DNA of 64,000 nucleotides from Streptomyces tateyamensis (GTDB lineage Bacteria > Actinomycetota > Actinomycetes > Streptomycetales > Streptomycetaceae), in contig NZ_PYBW01000058.1 of assembly GCF_003205575.1 (NCBI RefSeq), positions 1 to 64,000 of the forward strand, read 5' to 3'. The notes under the pieces were generated by a model. The model searched no databases. It saw only the letters and a program-made list of their open reading frames with translations, and was not told where the DNA came from. Shown here in pieces: positions 19,135-27,203 of the stretch (positions are counted from its first letter, which is position 1; each line of letters starts with the position of its first letter). Position numbers and translations under genes: made by a program.

Positions 19135-19341
19135 TGTGGCTCCCTTCTTGAACCTCGATGGAGTTTAGGGATGAGGGGGTAGTACCGGCGAGTAGCCCCA
19201 GGTGGTGAGCTTGCCCACACGGAGCGTCACGCACATGGTGATCATGCGCGCACACAGCGGGAGGGTCGCAGGTGGCAACGGTACGCCGGGGGCTTGGGGT
19301 ATCACTGGAGCGCCCTTGAGGCTGCGGTGGTCTTCGCCACA

Positions 19342-20106
19342 TCAGGGGGCGAGCGCGGCCGGACTCTGGGAGGTGGCGGAGGGTGCTGGGGTGGTCGCGG
19401 CAGCCGTCACGTCGGCCACCAGCTCGACCTCGTCAGGTCCGTACTTGCCCGGATTGATCACCCGCAGCATCAGGACGAAGCTGCCGTGCGGGCCGTAACG
19501 GCGCATCAGCTCGTGCTGGCGGCGCACCAGGAAGCGCACCGCCGCGTGGTTGGCGATCGCGGCCTGACCCAGGATCAGGAAGGTGGGCCGGCGCCCGGCG
19601 CCCGGGTCCAGCCGGGCCAGCAGCGCGTAGCTCCAGCCCGGCGAGGTCTGGCTGGAGGGCTCGCCGTGGTACTCGTCCTCGCCCACGGTGACCGAGCCCC
19701 AGGTGCCCGGGGCGTACTGGAAAGTGACGTTGGGCAGTCGCCACAGCAGGTGGGCCGCGGCGCGCTCGTTGCTGTGCGGGCCGCCCAGGCAGAACTCGGC
19801 CTTCTCGCCGAGGCCCTCGTGCACCTGGTCGTGCGAAACGATCTCCGGGCGGGCGCCGCAGGAGCTGACCAGCACCGCGAGCTCCATCAGGGCGCTGACG
19901 TCGCTGCGGTGCACGCTCTGGCCGCTGTTCGCGCTGACGTGCCGGTTGACCACCAGCAGGCAGTCGCTGCCGCCGGGCATCCCGAAGAAGGTGCGCAGCC
20001 GGTCCAACCGCCGTCGCCGGCGCAGGAACTGGACCAGCCAGCCGACCGCCGCGCCGATCGCGCTGGTGAGCAGTCCCAGCACGAGGTTGAGCACCATGTC
20101 CGCCAT
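19342..20106 (-). CDS. Conserved hypothetical protein in the carboxylase run
   Basis: 254 residues with one N-terminal membrane helix (about 5-28) followed by an RRRRR stop-transfer segment and a cytoplasmic soluble domain. Conserved-looking elements include DCLLVVNRHVSAN, HRSDVSAL and FCLGGPHSNERAAAHLL, but I recognise no family or catalytic motif. It ends in an Ala/Thr/Pro-rich tail. It lies between maf and the carboxylase alpha-subunit gene on the same strand, 50 bases after maf, so a role linked to that operon or to membrane lipid supply is possible but unproven. Confidence 0.72.
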   Translation of the reverse strand: MADMVLNLVLGLLTSAIGAAVGWLVQFLRRRRRLDRLRTFFGMPGGSDCLLVVNRHVSANSGQSVHRSDVSALMELAVLVSSCGARPEIVSHDQVHEGLGEKAEFCLGGPHSNERAAAHLLWRLPNVTFQYAPGTWGSVTVGEDEYHGEPSSQTSPGWSYALLARLDPGAGRRPTFLILGQAAIANHAAVRFLVRRQHELMRRYGPHGSFVLMLRVINPGKYGPDEVELVADVTAAATTPAPSATSQSPAALAP

Positions 20107-20156
20107 CCGGCCCTCCCCCTGTGCGACGGCGGCGCCAGCCTAGCGGTGAGGCTCCG

Positions 20157-20756
20157 TCAGCTCCACAGGTCGGTGATGCGCAGGTCGAGTTCGCCCAGCA
20201 GGGTGCGCAGCAGCGGCAGCGACAGGCCGATCACGTTGCCGTGGTCGCCCTCGATGCCGGTCACGAAGGGGGCCGAGCGGCCGTCCAGGGTGAAGGCGCC
20301 GGCCACGTGCAGCGGTTCGCCGCTGGCCACGTAGGCCGCGATCTCGGCGTCGTCGGGCTCGGCGAAGTGCACGGTGGTGGAGGCGGTGGCGCCGGCCTGC
20401 CGGCCGGTGGCGGTGTCGATCAGGCAGTGTCCGGTGCGCAGCACGCCGGAGCGCCCGCGCATCGCGTGCCAGCGGCGCACCGCCTCGGCGGCGTCGGCGG
20501 GCTTGCCGAGCGCCTGGCCGTCCAGTTCGAGCACCGAGTCGCAGCCGATCACCAGCTCGCCGCCGGTGAGGCGGTCGGCCACCGCGGCGGCCTTGGCCCG
20601 GGCCAGCACCAGGGCCAGCTCGGCCGGGCTGTCGGCGGTCAGCGCGTCCTCGTCCACCCCGCTGACGATCACCTGCGGGTCGAGCCCGGCCTGGCGCAGC
20701 AGGCCCAGGCGGGCGGGGGAGGCGGAGGCGAGCACGAGCGGGCGGCGATCAGTCAT
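20157..20756 (-). CDS. maf: Maf-family nucleotide pyrophosphatase
   Basis: 199 residues starting at ATG 20756 with the signature LASASPARLGLL, then the catalytic Asp region GCDSVLELDG, GKPADAAEA and the late EGDHGNVIGLSL motif. Maf proteins hydrolyse dTTP, UTP or modified nucleoside triphosphates to monophosphates and are linked to septum control. The frame is open far upstream, but only this part is Maf. The gene sits between accE and the unknown gene, a position shared with other Streptomyces as far as I recall. Confidence 0.92.
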   Translation of the reverse strand: MTDRRPLVLASASPARLGLLRQAGLDPQVIVSGVDEDALTADSPAELALVLARAKAAAVADRLTGGELVIGCDSVLELDGQALGKPADAAEAVRRWHAMRGRSGVLRTGHCLIDTATGRQAGATASTTVHFAEPDDAEIAAYVASGEPLHVAGAFTLDGRSAPFVTGIEGDHGNVIGLSLPLLRTLLGELDLRITDLWS

Positions 20757-20801
20757 GCCGCCCAGCCTAGGGCGTGCCAATCGGATGACTCGCCCTGGAG
20801 C

Positions 20802-20841
20802 CCGTCGCTCCCCCGCCGCCGGAGCGGGAAGGGAGCGACGG
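20802..20841. terminator. Hairpin between accE and maf
   Basis: 11-bp perfect stem (20802-20812 with 20831-20841) and 18-base loop immediately downstream of the accE stop; it may partly terminate the pccB-accE transcript before maf. Confidence 0.6.
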
Positions 20842-20847
20842 TTCAGT

Positions 20848-21066
20848 TCAGCGCGCCCAGCCCGAGGTGCGCCAGGCGTGTGCGCCGGGACGGGGCAGCG
20901 GGTGCATGGCGCGGGCGCGGTCGGTCCACGCGGAGGCCGGGCCGCTCGCCGTGGCGGCCGCGTCGAGCGCGGCCTGGCCGGCGGCGGCCCGGGCTTGGAC
21001 CACCGCCAGGACGGTGGCCAGCTCCTCGGGGGTCGGCTGACCGTGCAGCACCTGGAACTCGGACAT
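20848..21066 (-). CDS. accE: Acyl-CoA carboxylase epsilon subunit
   Basis: 72 residues typical of the small epsilon subunit found only in actinobacteria: a short N-terminal VLHGQPTPEELATVLAVVQA segment, an Ala-rich middle and the C-terminal tryptophan-containing segment WRTSGW. In S. coelicolor the epsilon subunit binds the alpha/beta complex and raises its activity. It lies 27 bases downstream of the beta-subunit gene, so the two are in one operon. Confidence 0.92.
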   Translation of the reverse strand: MSEFQVLHGQPTPEELATVLAVVQARAAAGQAALDAAATASGPASAWTDRARAMHPLPRPGAHAWRTSGWAR

Positions 21067-21093
21067 CGCTTGCAGCTCTCCTCGCCGGGGTCG

Positions 21094-22692
21094 TTACAGG
21101 GGGATGTTGCCGTGCTTCTTCGGCGGCAGCACCTCGCGCTTGCCGCGCAGCGCACGCAGCCCGCGGACGATGTGGGTACGGGTCTCGGAGGGCGCGATCA
21201 CCGCGTCCACGTAGCCGCGCTCGGCCGCCAGGTACGGGTTGAGCAGGGTGTCCTCGTACTCGGCCACCAGCTCGGCCCGGCGGGCCTCCACATCCTGCCC
21301 GGCCGCGGCGGCCTCGGCCAGTTCGCGCCGGTAGACGATGTTGGCCGCGCCCTGCGCACCCATCACCGCGATCTGCGCGGTCGGCCAGGCCAGGTTGAGG
21401 TCGGCACCCAGGTGCTTGGAGCCCATCACGTCGTAGGCGCCGCCGAAGGCCTTGCGGGTGATGACGGTGATCAGCGGCACGGTCGCCTCGGCGTAGGCGA
21501 AGATCAGCTTGGCGCCGCGGCGGATGATGCCGTCCCACTCCTGCCCGGTGCCGGGCAGGAAGCCGGGCACGTCCACGAAGGTCAGCACCGGGACGTTGAA
21601 GGCGTCGCAGGTGCGCACGAAGCGGGCGGCCTTCTCGCTGGCGGCGATGTCCAGGCAGCCGGCCAGGTCCATCGGCTGGTTGCCCACCACGCCGACCGGG
21701 TGGCCCTCGACCCGGCCGAAGCCGGTGACGATGTTGCCCGCGTACAGCGGCTGCGTCTCCAGGAACTCGCCGTCGTCGAGCACGTGCTCGATCACCTTGC
21801 GCATGTCGTACGGCTGGTTGGCCGAGTCCGGCACGATGGTGTCGAGCTCCAGGTCCTCCTCGGTCACCGCCAGGTCGGCGGCCTGCGGGAAGACCGGCGG
21901 CTCGGCGAGGTTGTTGGAGGGCAGGTAGGAGAGCAGGTTCTTGACGTACTCGATGGCGTCCTTCTCGTCGGCCGCCAGGTAGTGCGCGTTGCCTGACTTG
22001 GTGTTGTGGGTCCGGGCGCCGCCGAGCTCCTCCATCCCGACGTCCTCGCCGGTGACCGTCTTGATCACGTCCGGGCCGGTGATGAACATGTGCGAGGTCT
22101 GGTCGGCCATCACCACGAAGTCGGTGACCGCGGGGGAGTAGACCGCACCGCCCGCGCACGGGCCCATGATCAGCGAGATCTGCGGGATCACACCGGAGGC
22201 GTGCACGTTGCGGCGGAAGATCTCGCCGTACAGGCCGAGCGAGACCACGCCCTCCTGGATCCGGGCACCGCCGGAGTCGTTGATGCCGATGACCGGGCAG
22301 CCGGTCTTCAGCGCGAAGTCCATCACCTTCACGATCTTCTCGCCGAACACCTCGCCGAGCGAGCCGCCGAAGACGGTGAAGTCCTGGGCGAAGACCGCGA
22401 CCTGGCGGCCGTCGACGGTGCCGTAGCCGGTCACCACGCCGTCGCCGTAGGGGCGGTTCTTCTGCTGGCCGAAGTTGATGGAGCGGTGCCGGGCGAACTC
22501 GTCGAACTCCACGAAGGAGTCCTCGTCGAGCAGTTCGAGCACGCGCTCGCGGGCCGTCAACTTGCCTTTGGCGTGCTGCTTCTCGACCGCCGCAGCGGAG
22601 CCGGAGTGCACCGCCTCGTCGATCCGGCGGCGCAGATCGGCGAGCTTGCCGGCAGTGGTGTGCGGGTCCGGCGAGGTGGGCAGGTCGGTCAT
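21094..22692 (-). CDS. pccB: Propionyl/acetyl-CoA carboxylase beta subunit (carboxyltransferase)
   Basis: 532 residues from ATG 22692, the usual length of this subunit. Both crotonase-like halves are present, with the oxyanion glycine pairs in INDSGGARIQEG and RKAFGGAYDVMGSK. It transfers carboxyl from biotin on the alpha subunit to propionyl-CoA (or acetyl-CoA), supplying methylmalonyl-CoA and malonyl-CoA for lipids and polyketides. Residues upstream of the chosen ATG (open frame to 22812) do not look conserved. It heads the minus-strand carboxylase run and is divergent from birA. Confidence 0.95.
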   Translation of the reverse strand: MTDLPTSPDPHTTAGKLADLRRRIDEAVHSGSAAAVEKQHAKGKLTARERVLELLDEDSFVEFDEFARHRSINFGQQKNRPYGDGVVTGYGTVDGRQVAVFAQDFTVFGGSLGEVFGEKIVKVMDFALKTGCPVIGINDSGGARIQEGVVSLGLYGEIFRRNVHASGVIPQISLIMGPCAGGAVYSPAVTDFVVMADQTSHMFITGPDVIKTVTGEDVGMEELGGARTHNTKSGNAHYLAADEKDAIEYVKNLLSYLPSNNLAEPPVFPQAADLAVTEEDLELDTIVPDSANQPYDMRKVIEHVLDDGEFLETQPLYAGNIVTGFGRVEGHPVGVVGNQPMDLAGCLDIAASEKAARFVRTCDAFNVPVLTFVDVPGFLPGTGQEWDGIIRRGAKLIFAYAEATVPLITVITRKAFGGAYDVMGSKHLGADLNLAWPTAQIAVMGAQGAANIVYRRELAEAAAAGQDVEARRAELVAEYEDTLLNPYLAAERGYVDAVIAPSETRTHIVRGLRALRGKREVLPPKKHGNIPL

Positions 22693-22917
22693 CCCGTGGG
22701 GTTCCTCACGTGAACAGTCAGGGGTGGAGGGCAGGTGGAACGGGCAGCTGCCACGAACTACCGTCGGGTAGCCTAGCCAGCCGCGCGGCACCGGTGTTAT
22801 GGCCAGCGACACAGTGTGTTAACGAGCGTTGCTGCGGGACGATGGGTCGGCGTACGGCTACCGGCAGTCCCTCCGCGTCGGCCCGGCCGAGCGGCCCCCG
22901 CCCCCTACGCTGGGCCC

Positions 22918-23814
22918 ATGACCGAGGCTGATCGACCCCGCCGCAGTGGACTGCGTGGCTTCGGCCACGCCGGTCCGTCCCCCTGGACCGATCTGGACCG
23001 CCCGCCGCTGGACGCCGAGGCGCTGCGCCGCGACCTGCTGGTGCCCGGCGGCCGGTGGACGGCGCTGGACGTGGTGGAGGAGACCGGCTCCACCAACTCC
23101 GACCTGACCGCCCGCTCGCGCGAGGGCGAGCCCGAGGGTGCGGTGCTGGTGGCCGAGCGCCAGTACGCCGGGCGCGGCCGGCTCGACCGGGCGTGGAGCG
23201 CCCCGGCGCGCTCCGGCCTCTTCCTGTCGATGCTGCTGCGTCCCACCGTGCCGCGCGAACGGCTGGGCTGGCTGCCGATCCTGGTCGGCGTGTCGGTGGC
23301 CGCGACCGTGCACCGGGTGTCGGGCGTGTCGGTGGGCCTGAAGTGGCCCAACGACCTGCAGGTGGAGATCGACGGCGAGGAGCGAAAGCTCGGCGGCATC
23401 CTCACCGAGCTGACCGGCGAGGCCGTGGTCGCGGGCCTGGGTCTGAACGTCACGCTGCGCGCGGACGAGCTGCCGGTGCCCACCGCCGCCTCGCTCGCGC
23501 TGGCCGGTGCCGAGGTGACCGACCGGGCCACCCTGCTGCGCGCGCTGCTGCGCGAGTTCGCCGAGCTGTACGGGGAGTGGCAGGGGGCGGCCGGCGACCC
23601 GCAGGCCAGCGGGCTGCTGCCGGCCTACGCCGCGCGCTGCACCACGCTGGGCCGCCAGGTGCTGGTCCAACTGCCCGGGGACCGCGAACTGCGCGGCGAG
23701 GCGGTGGCGCTGGACACCGACGGGCGGCTGGTGGTGCGCACCGCGGACGGCAGCCGGCAGGCGGTCGGCGCGGGTGACGTGGTGCACGTGCGACCGGAGC
23801 CGCGCAGCGCCTGA
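22918..23814 (+). CDS. birA: Biotin-[acyl-CoA carboxylase] ligase
   Basis: 298 residues from ATG 22918. The catalytic core has ETGSTNSDL, QYAGRGRLDRAW (biotinyl-AMP loop) and LKWPNDLQV, followed by the C-terminal SH3-like domain. There is no N-terminal helix-turn-helix, so it is the non-repressor class. It attaches biotin to the carrier Lys of carboxylase alpha subunits such as the one at 17347, and it is divergent from pccB. A TACGCT -10-like element lies about 12 bases before the ATG, so the transcript may be leaderless or nearly so. Confidence 0.93.
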   Translation: MTEADRPRRSGLRGFGHAGPSPWTDLDRPPLDAEALRRDLLVPGGRWTALDVVEETGSTNSDLTARSREGEPEGAVLVAERQYAGRGRLDRAWSAPARSGLFLSMLLRPTVPRERLGWLPILVGVSVAATVHRVSGVSVGLKWPNDLQVEIDGEERKLGGILTELTGEAVVAGLGLNVTLRADELPVPTAASLALAGAEVTDRATLLRALLREFAELYGEWQGAAGDPQASGLLPAYAARCTTLGRQVLVQLPGDRELRGEAVALDTDGRLVVRTADGSRQAVGAGDVVHVRPEPRSA

Positions 23815-23976
23815 CGTGGCAGTGTTCGCTCCCGGATGCTCCGGATCGGCGGATTCCGTGCGACGATGCCACCTGGCACGGTGTGAGGCGCGCCACTGTC
23901 GTGTGCGACCGCGCGTCGCGCCTCACCGCAGGATGGGACCTCACGGCAAGTGCGGCGACCGCACGGGGACGGACCG

Positions 23977-25149
23977 GTGGCAGACGACGACGGCGGGCAG
24001 GAGCCCAGGGCCGGCACCCGCGGCAACGCGGGGTCCGAGGACGCGGACCAGACCGTGGCCCTGGACCTGGAGGAGCTGATCCTGGGGGCCCCGCGGCGCT
24101 ACACCCCGTACCAGGCCGCCCGCACCGCCGAGGTGCCGATGGAGCTGGCCACCCGGTTCTGGCGGGCGATGGGCTTCCCGGACATCGGCCAGTCCCGGGC
24201 GCTCAACGACGGCGACGTGATCGCGCTGCGCCGCCTGGCCGGCCTGGTGGAGTCCGGGCTGATCAACGAGTCGATGGCGATCCAGGTGGCCCGCTCCACC
24301 GGCCAGACCACCGCGCGGCTGGCCGGCTGGCAGATGGACACCTTCCTGGAGAACCTCACCCAGGCCGCCGAGCCCGGCCTGACCCGGGCCGAGGTGGCCT
24401 ACCCGCTGGTCGAGCTGCTGCTGCCGGAGCTGGAGCAGTTCCTCGTCTACGTCTGGCGCCGGCAGCTGGCCGCGGTCACCGGACGGGTGGTGCAGGCCGC
24501 CGAGGACGCCGAGATCACCAGCGGCCGGCTCGCGGTGGGCTTCGCCGACCTGGTCGGCTTCACCCGGCTCTCCCGCCGGCTGGAGGAGGAGGAGCTCGGC
24601 TCGCTGGTGGAGACCTTCGAGTCCACCTGCGCCGACCTGATCGCCGGTCAGGGCGGCCGGCTGATCAAGACCCTGGGCGACGAGATCCTGTTCGTCTCGG
24701 AGGACCCGGTGACGGCCGCGGAGATCGCGCTCAGCCTGGTCGAGACGCTGACCGGGGAGGAGAACATCCCGGCGCTGCGGGTCGGGATGGCCTTCGGCAC
24801 GGTCACCTCGCGGATGGGCGACGTGTTCGGCACGACGGTCAACCTGGCCAGCCGGCTCACCTCGATCGCGCAGCGGGACGCGGTGCTGATCGACGGGGAG
24901 TTCGCCGCCGTACTGGAGCAGGCCGGCGCGGCCGCCCAGGGCGCCGCGGACGGCACCGGGACGGCGCAGGCCCAGCTGGCCGAGGCACTGGCCGCGCACT
25001 CCGGGGCGCCGCTGGGGGCGCTGGGCGCACCGGCCGCGCCCGGCGGGCAGCCGCGCTTCCACCTGCAGGCGATGTGGCGCCGACCGGTGCGCGGGCTCGG
25101 CCTGGTCGAGCCCTGGCTGCTGACCCGGCGCGGCCGGCCCGCGGCCTGA
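23977..25149 (+). CDS. cya: Class III adenylate cyclase
   Basis: 390 residues from GTG 23977. The N-terminal half (about 30-170) resembles the autoinhibitory regulatory domain of Rv1264-type cyclases; the C-terminal catalytic domain has metal Asp in FADLVGFTRLS, RLIKTLGDEILF with the second metal Asp and the purine-selecting Lys, then GDVFGTTVNLASRL with the Asp and the transition-state Asn/Arg. The Lys/Asp pair predicts ATP as substrate. It makes cAMP, which in Streptomyces acts through the Crp protein in germination and antibiotic production. The catalytic domain is intact, so one homodimer gives two sites. Confidence 0.93.
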   Translation: MADDDGGQEPRAGTRGNAGSEDADQTVALDLEELILGAPRRYTPYQAARTAEVPMELATRFWRAMGFPDIGQSRALNDGDVIALRRLAGLVESGLINESMAIQVARSTGQTTARLAGWQMDTFLENLTQAAEPGLTRAEVAYPLVELLLPELEQFLVYVWRRQLAAVTGRVVQAAEDAEITSGRLAVGFADLVGFTRLSRRLEEEELGSLVETFESTCADLIAGQGGRLIKTLGDEILFVSEDPVTAAEIALSLVETLTGEENIPALRVGMAFGTVTSRMGDVFGTTVNLASRLTSIAQRDAVLIDGEFAAVLEQAGAAAQGAADGTGTAQAQLAEALAAHSGAPLGALGAPAAPGGQPRFHLQAMWRRPVRGLGLVEPWLLTRRGRPAA

Positions 25150-25249
25150 CCCGGCGGATCCGGTCGGGCGACCGGACGCGCGGCGGCCTGACGGATGTTT
25201 TTCCGACGAATTCGGGCATTTCACTCCGTCATCGCCCTAGTCTGGTCTC

Positions 25250-27115
25250 GTGATGGCCGAGCTCGAACACCCCGATGGGTCGCCCGAAGACGCGGTGGTG
25301 GCCAGCGGCCTGGACCAGCGGCTGCAAGCCGTGGTCGAGCTGGCCCAGGACATGGCGGCGGCGCAGAGCGCGCTGGAGGCGGTGCGGGCGGCGGCCGCCC
25401 GGGCCACCGCGGCGCTGGGCGCGACGATGGCGGCGGTCTCGGTCTGGGACCGGGAGTCGGGGCGGCTGCGGGTGCTGGTGAACCACGGCGAGCTGGCCGC
25501 GGGGGAGGAGGAGGTCCCGGAGGACGAGTCCTACCCGGTGGCCGACTTCCCCGAGATCGTCACCTACCTGGACGAGCACTGGAGCACCGGCCGGCTGCCC
25601 CGGGCCTGGGTGCAGACGGCGGAGGAGCTGGTGCCGCACGCCGCCACCGCGCACCCGGGCGCCGGCCCGTTCTGCCAGCAGCGCGCCGCCGGTCTGCGCC
25701 GGCGCGGGCGGTCCTGCTGCCTGGTGGCGCCGATCGTGCTGCACGGGCAGGCCTGGGGCGAGCTCTACCTGGCCCGCGGCGCCGGACTGCCGGTCTTCAC
25801 CGAGGCCGACGCCCAGTACGCGACCCTGCTGGCCGCGCAGATCTCGGCCGGCCTGGCGCAGACCGAGCGGCTGGCCGACCTGCGCCGGCTCGCCTTCACC
25901 GACCCGCTGACCGGGCTGGCCAACCGGCGCGCGGTGGACGCCCGGCTGGAGGCCGCGCTGGCCGCCCACAACCGCGACAACACCGTGGTCTCGCTGGTGG
26001 TCTGCGACGTCAACGGGCTCAAGCGGATCAACGACCAGCACGGCCACGAGATGGGCGACCGGCTGCTGGAACGGTTCGCCAACCAGCTCTCGATGGCCGG
26101 GGCCAAGCTGCCCGGCTCGCTGGCCGCCCGGCTCGGCGGGGACGAGTTCTGCCTGCTGGCGGAGGGTCAGAAGGCGGACGAGGTGGTCGCGGTGGCCGAG
26201 GAGCTGTGCGCCAAGGCGCTGCAGCTGGCCCACGGGGAGGGGGTGGCCTGCGGGGTGGCCTCCACCGGGGACGCGATCGGGCCGGTCTCCACCCCGGACC
26301 GCCTCTTCCGGCTGGCCGACGCCGCGCAGTACCGGGCCAAGGCGGCCCGCGCCGCGCACCCGGTGGTGGCCGGGCGCAGCCACGGCCCGGGCCTGGCCCC
26401 CGACCCCACCGTGCTGCTGGCCGACGCGGCCGACCCGCACCACCGGGCGGACGGGCGGGCGCCGCGGCCCGGCAGCGGGGTGCGGCTGCCGCACGCCGAC
26501 CGGCGGCGCTTCCGCGGCGCCGCGCACAGCGCCGACCCCGGGCAGCTGCTGTCGGTGGTGCTCGCCGCGCTGGACCAGGAGCACGGCCCGCGGCTGCACC
26601 ACCCGGCGGACACCCTGGGGCGCCTGGCCGCGGTGGCGGAGACGGCGGCCCGGCTGCTGGACGCGGTGGCCTGGTGGATCTCCTACGTGCCGCCCGGCTC
26701 GCGGCTGATGCACACCGCCCGGCACGCCGTGTACCGGATGACCAGCGGTCCCGCCCTGCGCGGCGAGGAGCTGTCCCCCGCGGCGGCCCGCCGGCTGGAG
26801 AGCCAGCGGGCCCGGATCGAGGCGCCGGACGCGGTCTTCGACCTGGAGCACTACCCGCTCACCCGGCGGGCGGTGCGCGGCGGCAGCTTCGCGCTGCGCA
26901 CCGGGGCGGTGGGCAACGACCCGGCCGAGGAGGCGGTGCTCATGGTCGGCGGCTACCGCGGCATGGTGGCGGCGGGCGGGGTCAACCCGGCCGGCGGCTG
27001 GCTGGTCGAGCTGTTCGCCGACGAGGCGACGCTGCCGCTGGGCCAGGTCGCTCCGGCGCTGCGGGCGCTGGTGGCGGTCGCCCTGGCCGGACCGGCCTCA
27101 CCGCCGCCGAGCTGA
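25250..27115 (+). CDS. GAF-GGDEF-GAF-like diguanylate cyclase
   Basis: 621 residues. A GAF-type sensor at about 25-205 leads through a coiled-coil helix to a GGDEF domain (FTDPLTGLANRR, D and N metal/substrate residues in VVCDVNGLKRIND, active-site LGGDEF at about 295-300). A further 200-residue region ends in a second GAF-like fold at about 440-610. There is no RxxD I-site before GGDEF, so product inhibition is unlikely. It should make c-di-GMP, which represses sporulation through BldD in Streptomyces. The position after cya resembles that of the cyclase called CdgE in S. coelicolor; I am not certain of the name. GTG 25250 or ATG 25253 may be the start. Confidence 0.87.
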   Translation: MMAELEHPDGSPEDAVVASGLDQRLQAVVELAQDMAAAQSALEAVRAAAARATAALGATMAAVSVWDRESGRLRVLVNHGELAAGEEEVPEDESYPVADFPEIVTYLDEHWSTGRLPRAWVQTAEELVPHAATAHPGAGPFCQQRAAGLRRRGRSCCLVAPIVLHGQAWGELYLARGAGLPVFTEADAQYATLLAAQISAGLAQTERLADLRRLAFTDPLTGLANRRAVDARLEAALAAHNRDNTVVSLVVCDVNGLKRINDQHGHEMGDRLLERFANQLSMAGAKLPGSLAARLGGDEFCLLAEGQKADEVVAVAEELCAKALQLAHGEGVACGVASTGDAIGPVSTPDRLFRLADAAQYRAKAARAAHPVVAGRSHGPGLAPDPTVLLADAADPHHRADGRAPRPGSGVRLPHADRRRFRGAAHSADPGQLLSVVLAALDQEHGPRLHHPADTLGRLAAVAETAARLLDAVAWWISYVPPGSRLMHTARHAVYRMTSGPALRGEELSPAAARRLESQRARIEAPDAVFDLEHYPLTRRAVRGGSFALRTGAVGNDPAEEAVLMVGGYRGMVAAGGVNPAGGWLVELFADEATLPLGQVAPALRALVAVALAGPASPPPS

Positions 27116-27185
27116 GTTCGGTCCTGTGGGAACAGCCGAACAGCCGAACAGGCGGTTGTCATATCTTCATTCAGCTGATCTGATA

Positions 27186-27203
27186 GTGCATATGGATATG
27201 CAC
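27186..27203. promoter_or_regulatory. Inverted repeat overlapping the hutH start
   Basis: GTGCATAT-GG-ATATGCAC: 8-bp arms (27186-27193 and 27196-27203) with a 2-base centre, overlapping the ATG at 27192. A protein bound here would block hutH expression; alternatively the RNA hairpin would hide the start. The surrounding 40 bases are clearly more A/T-rich than the genes on either side. Confidence 0.45.
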
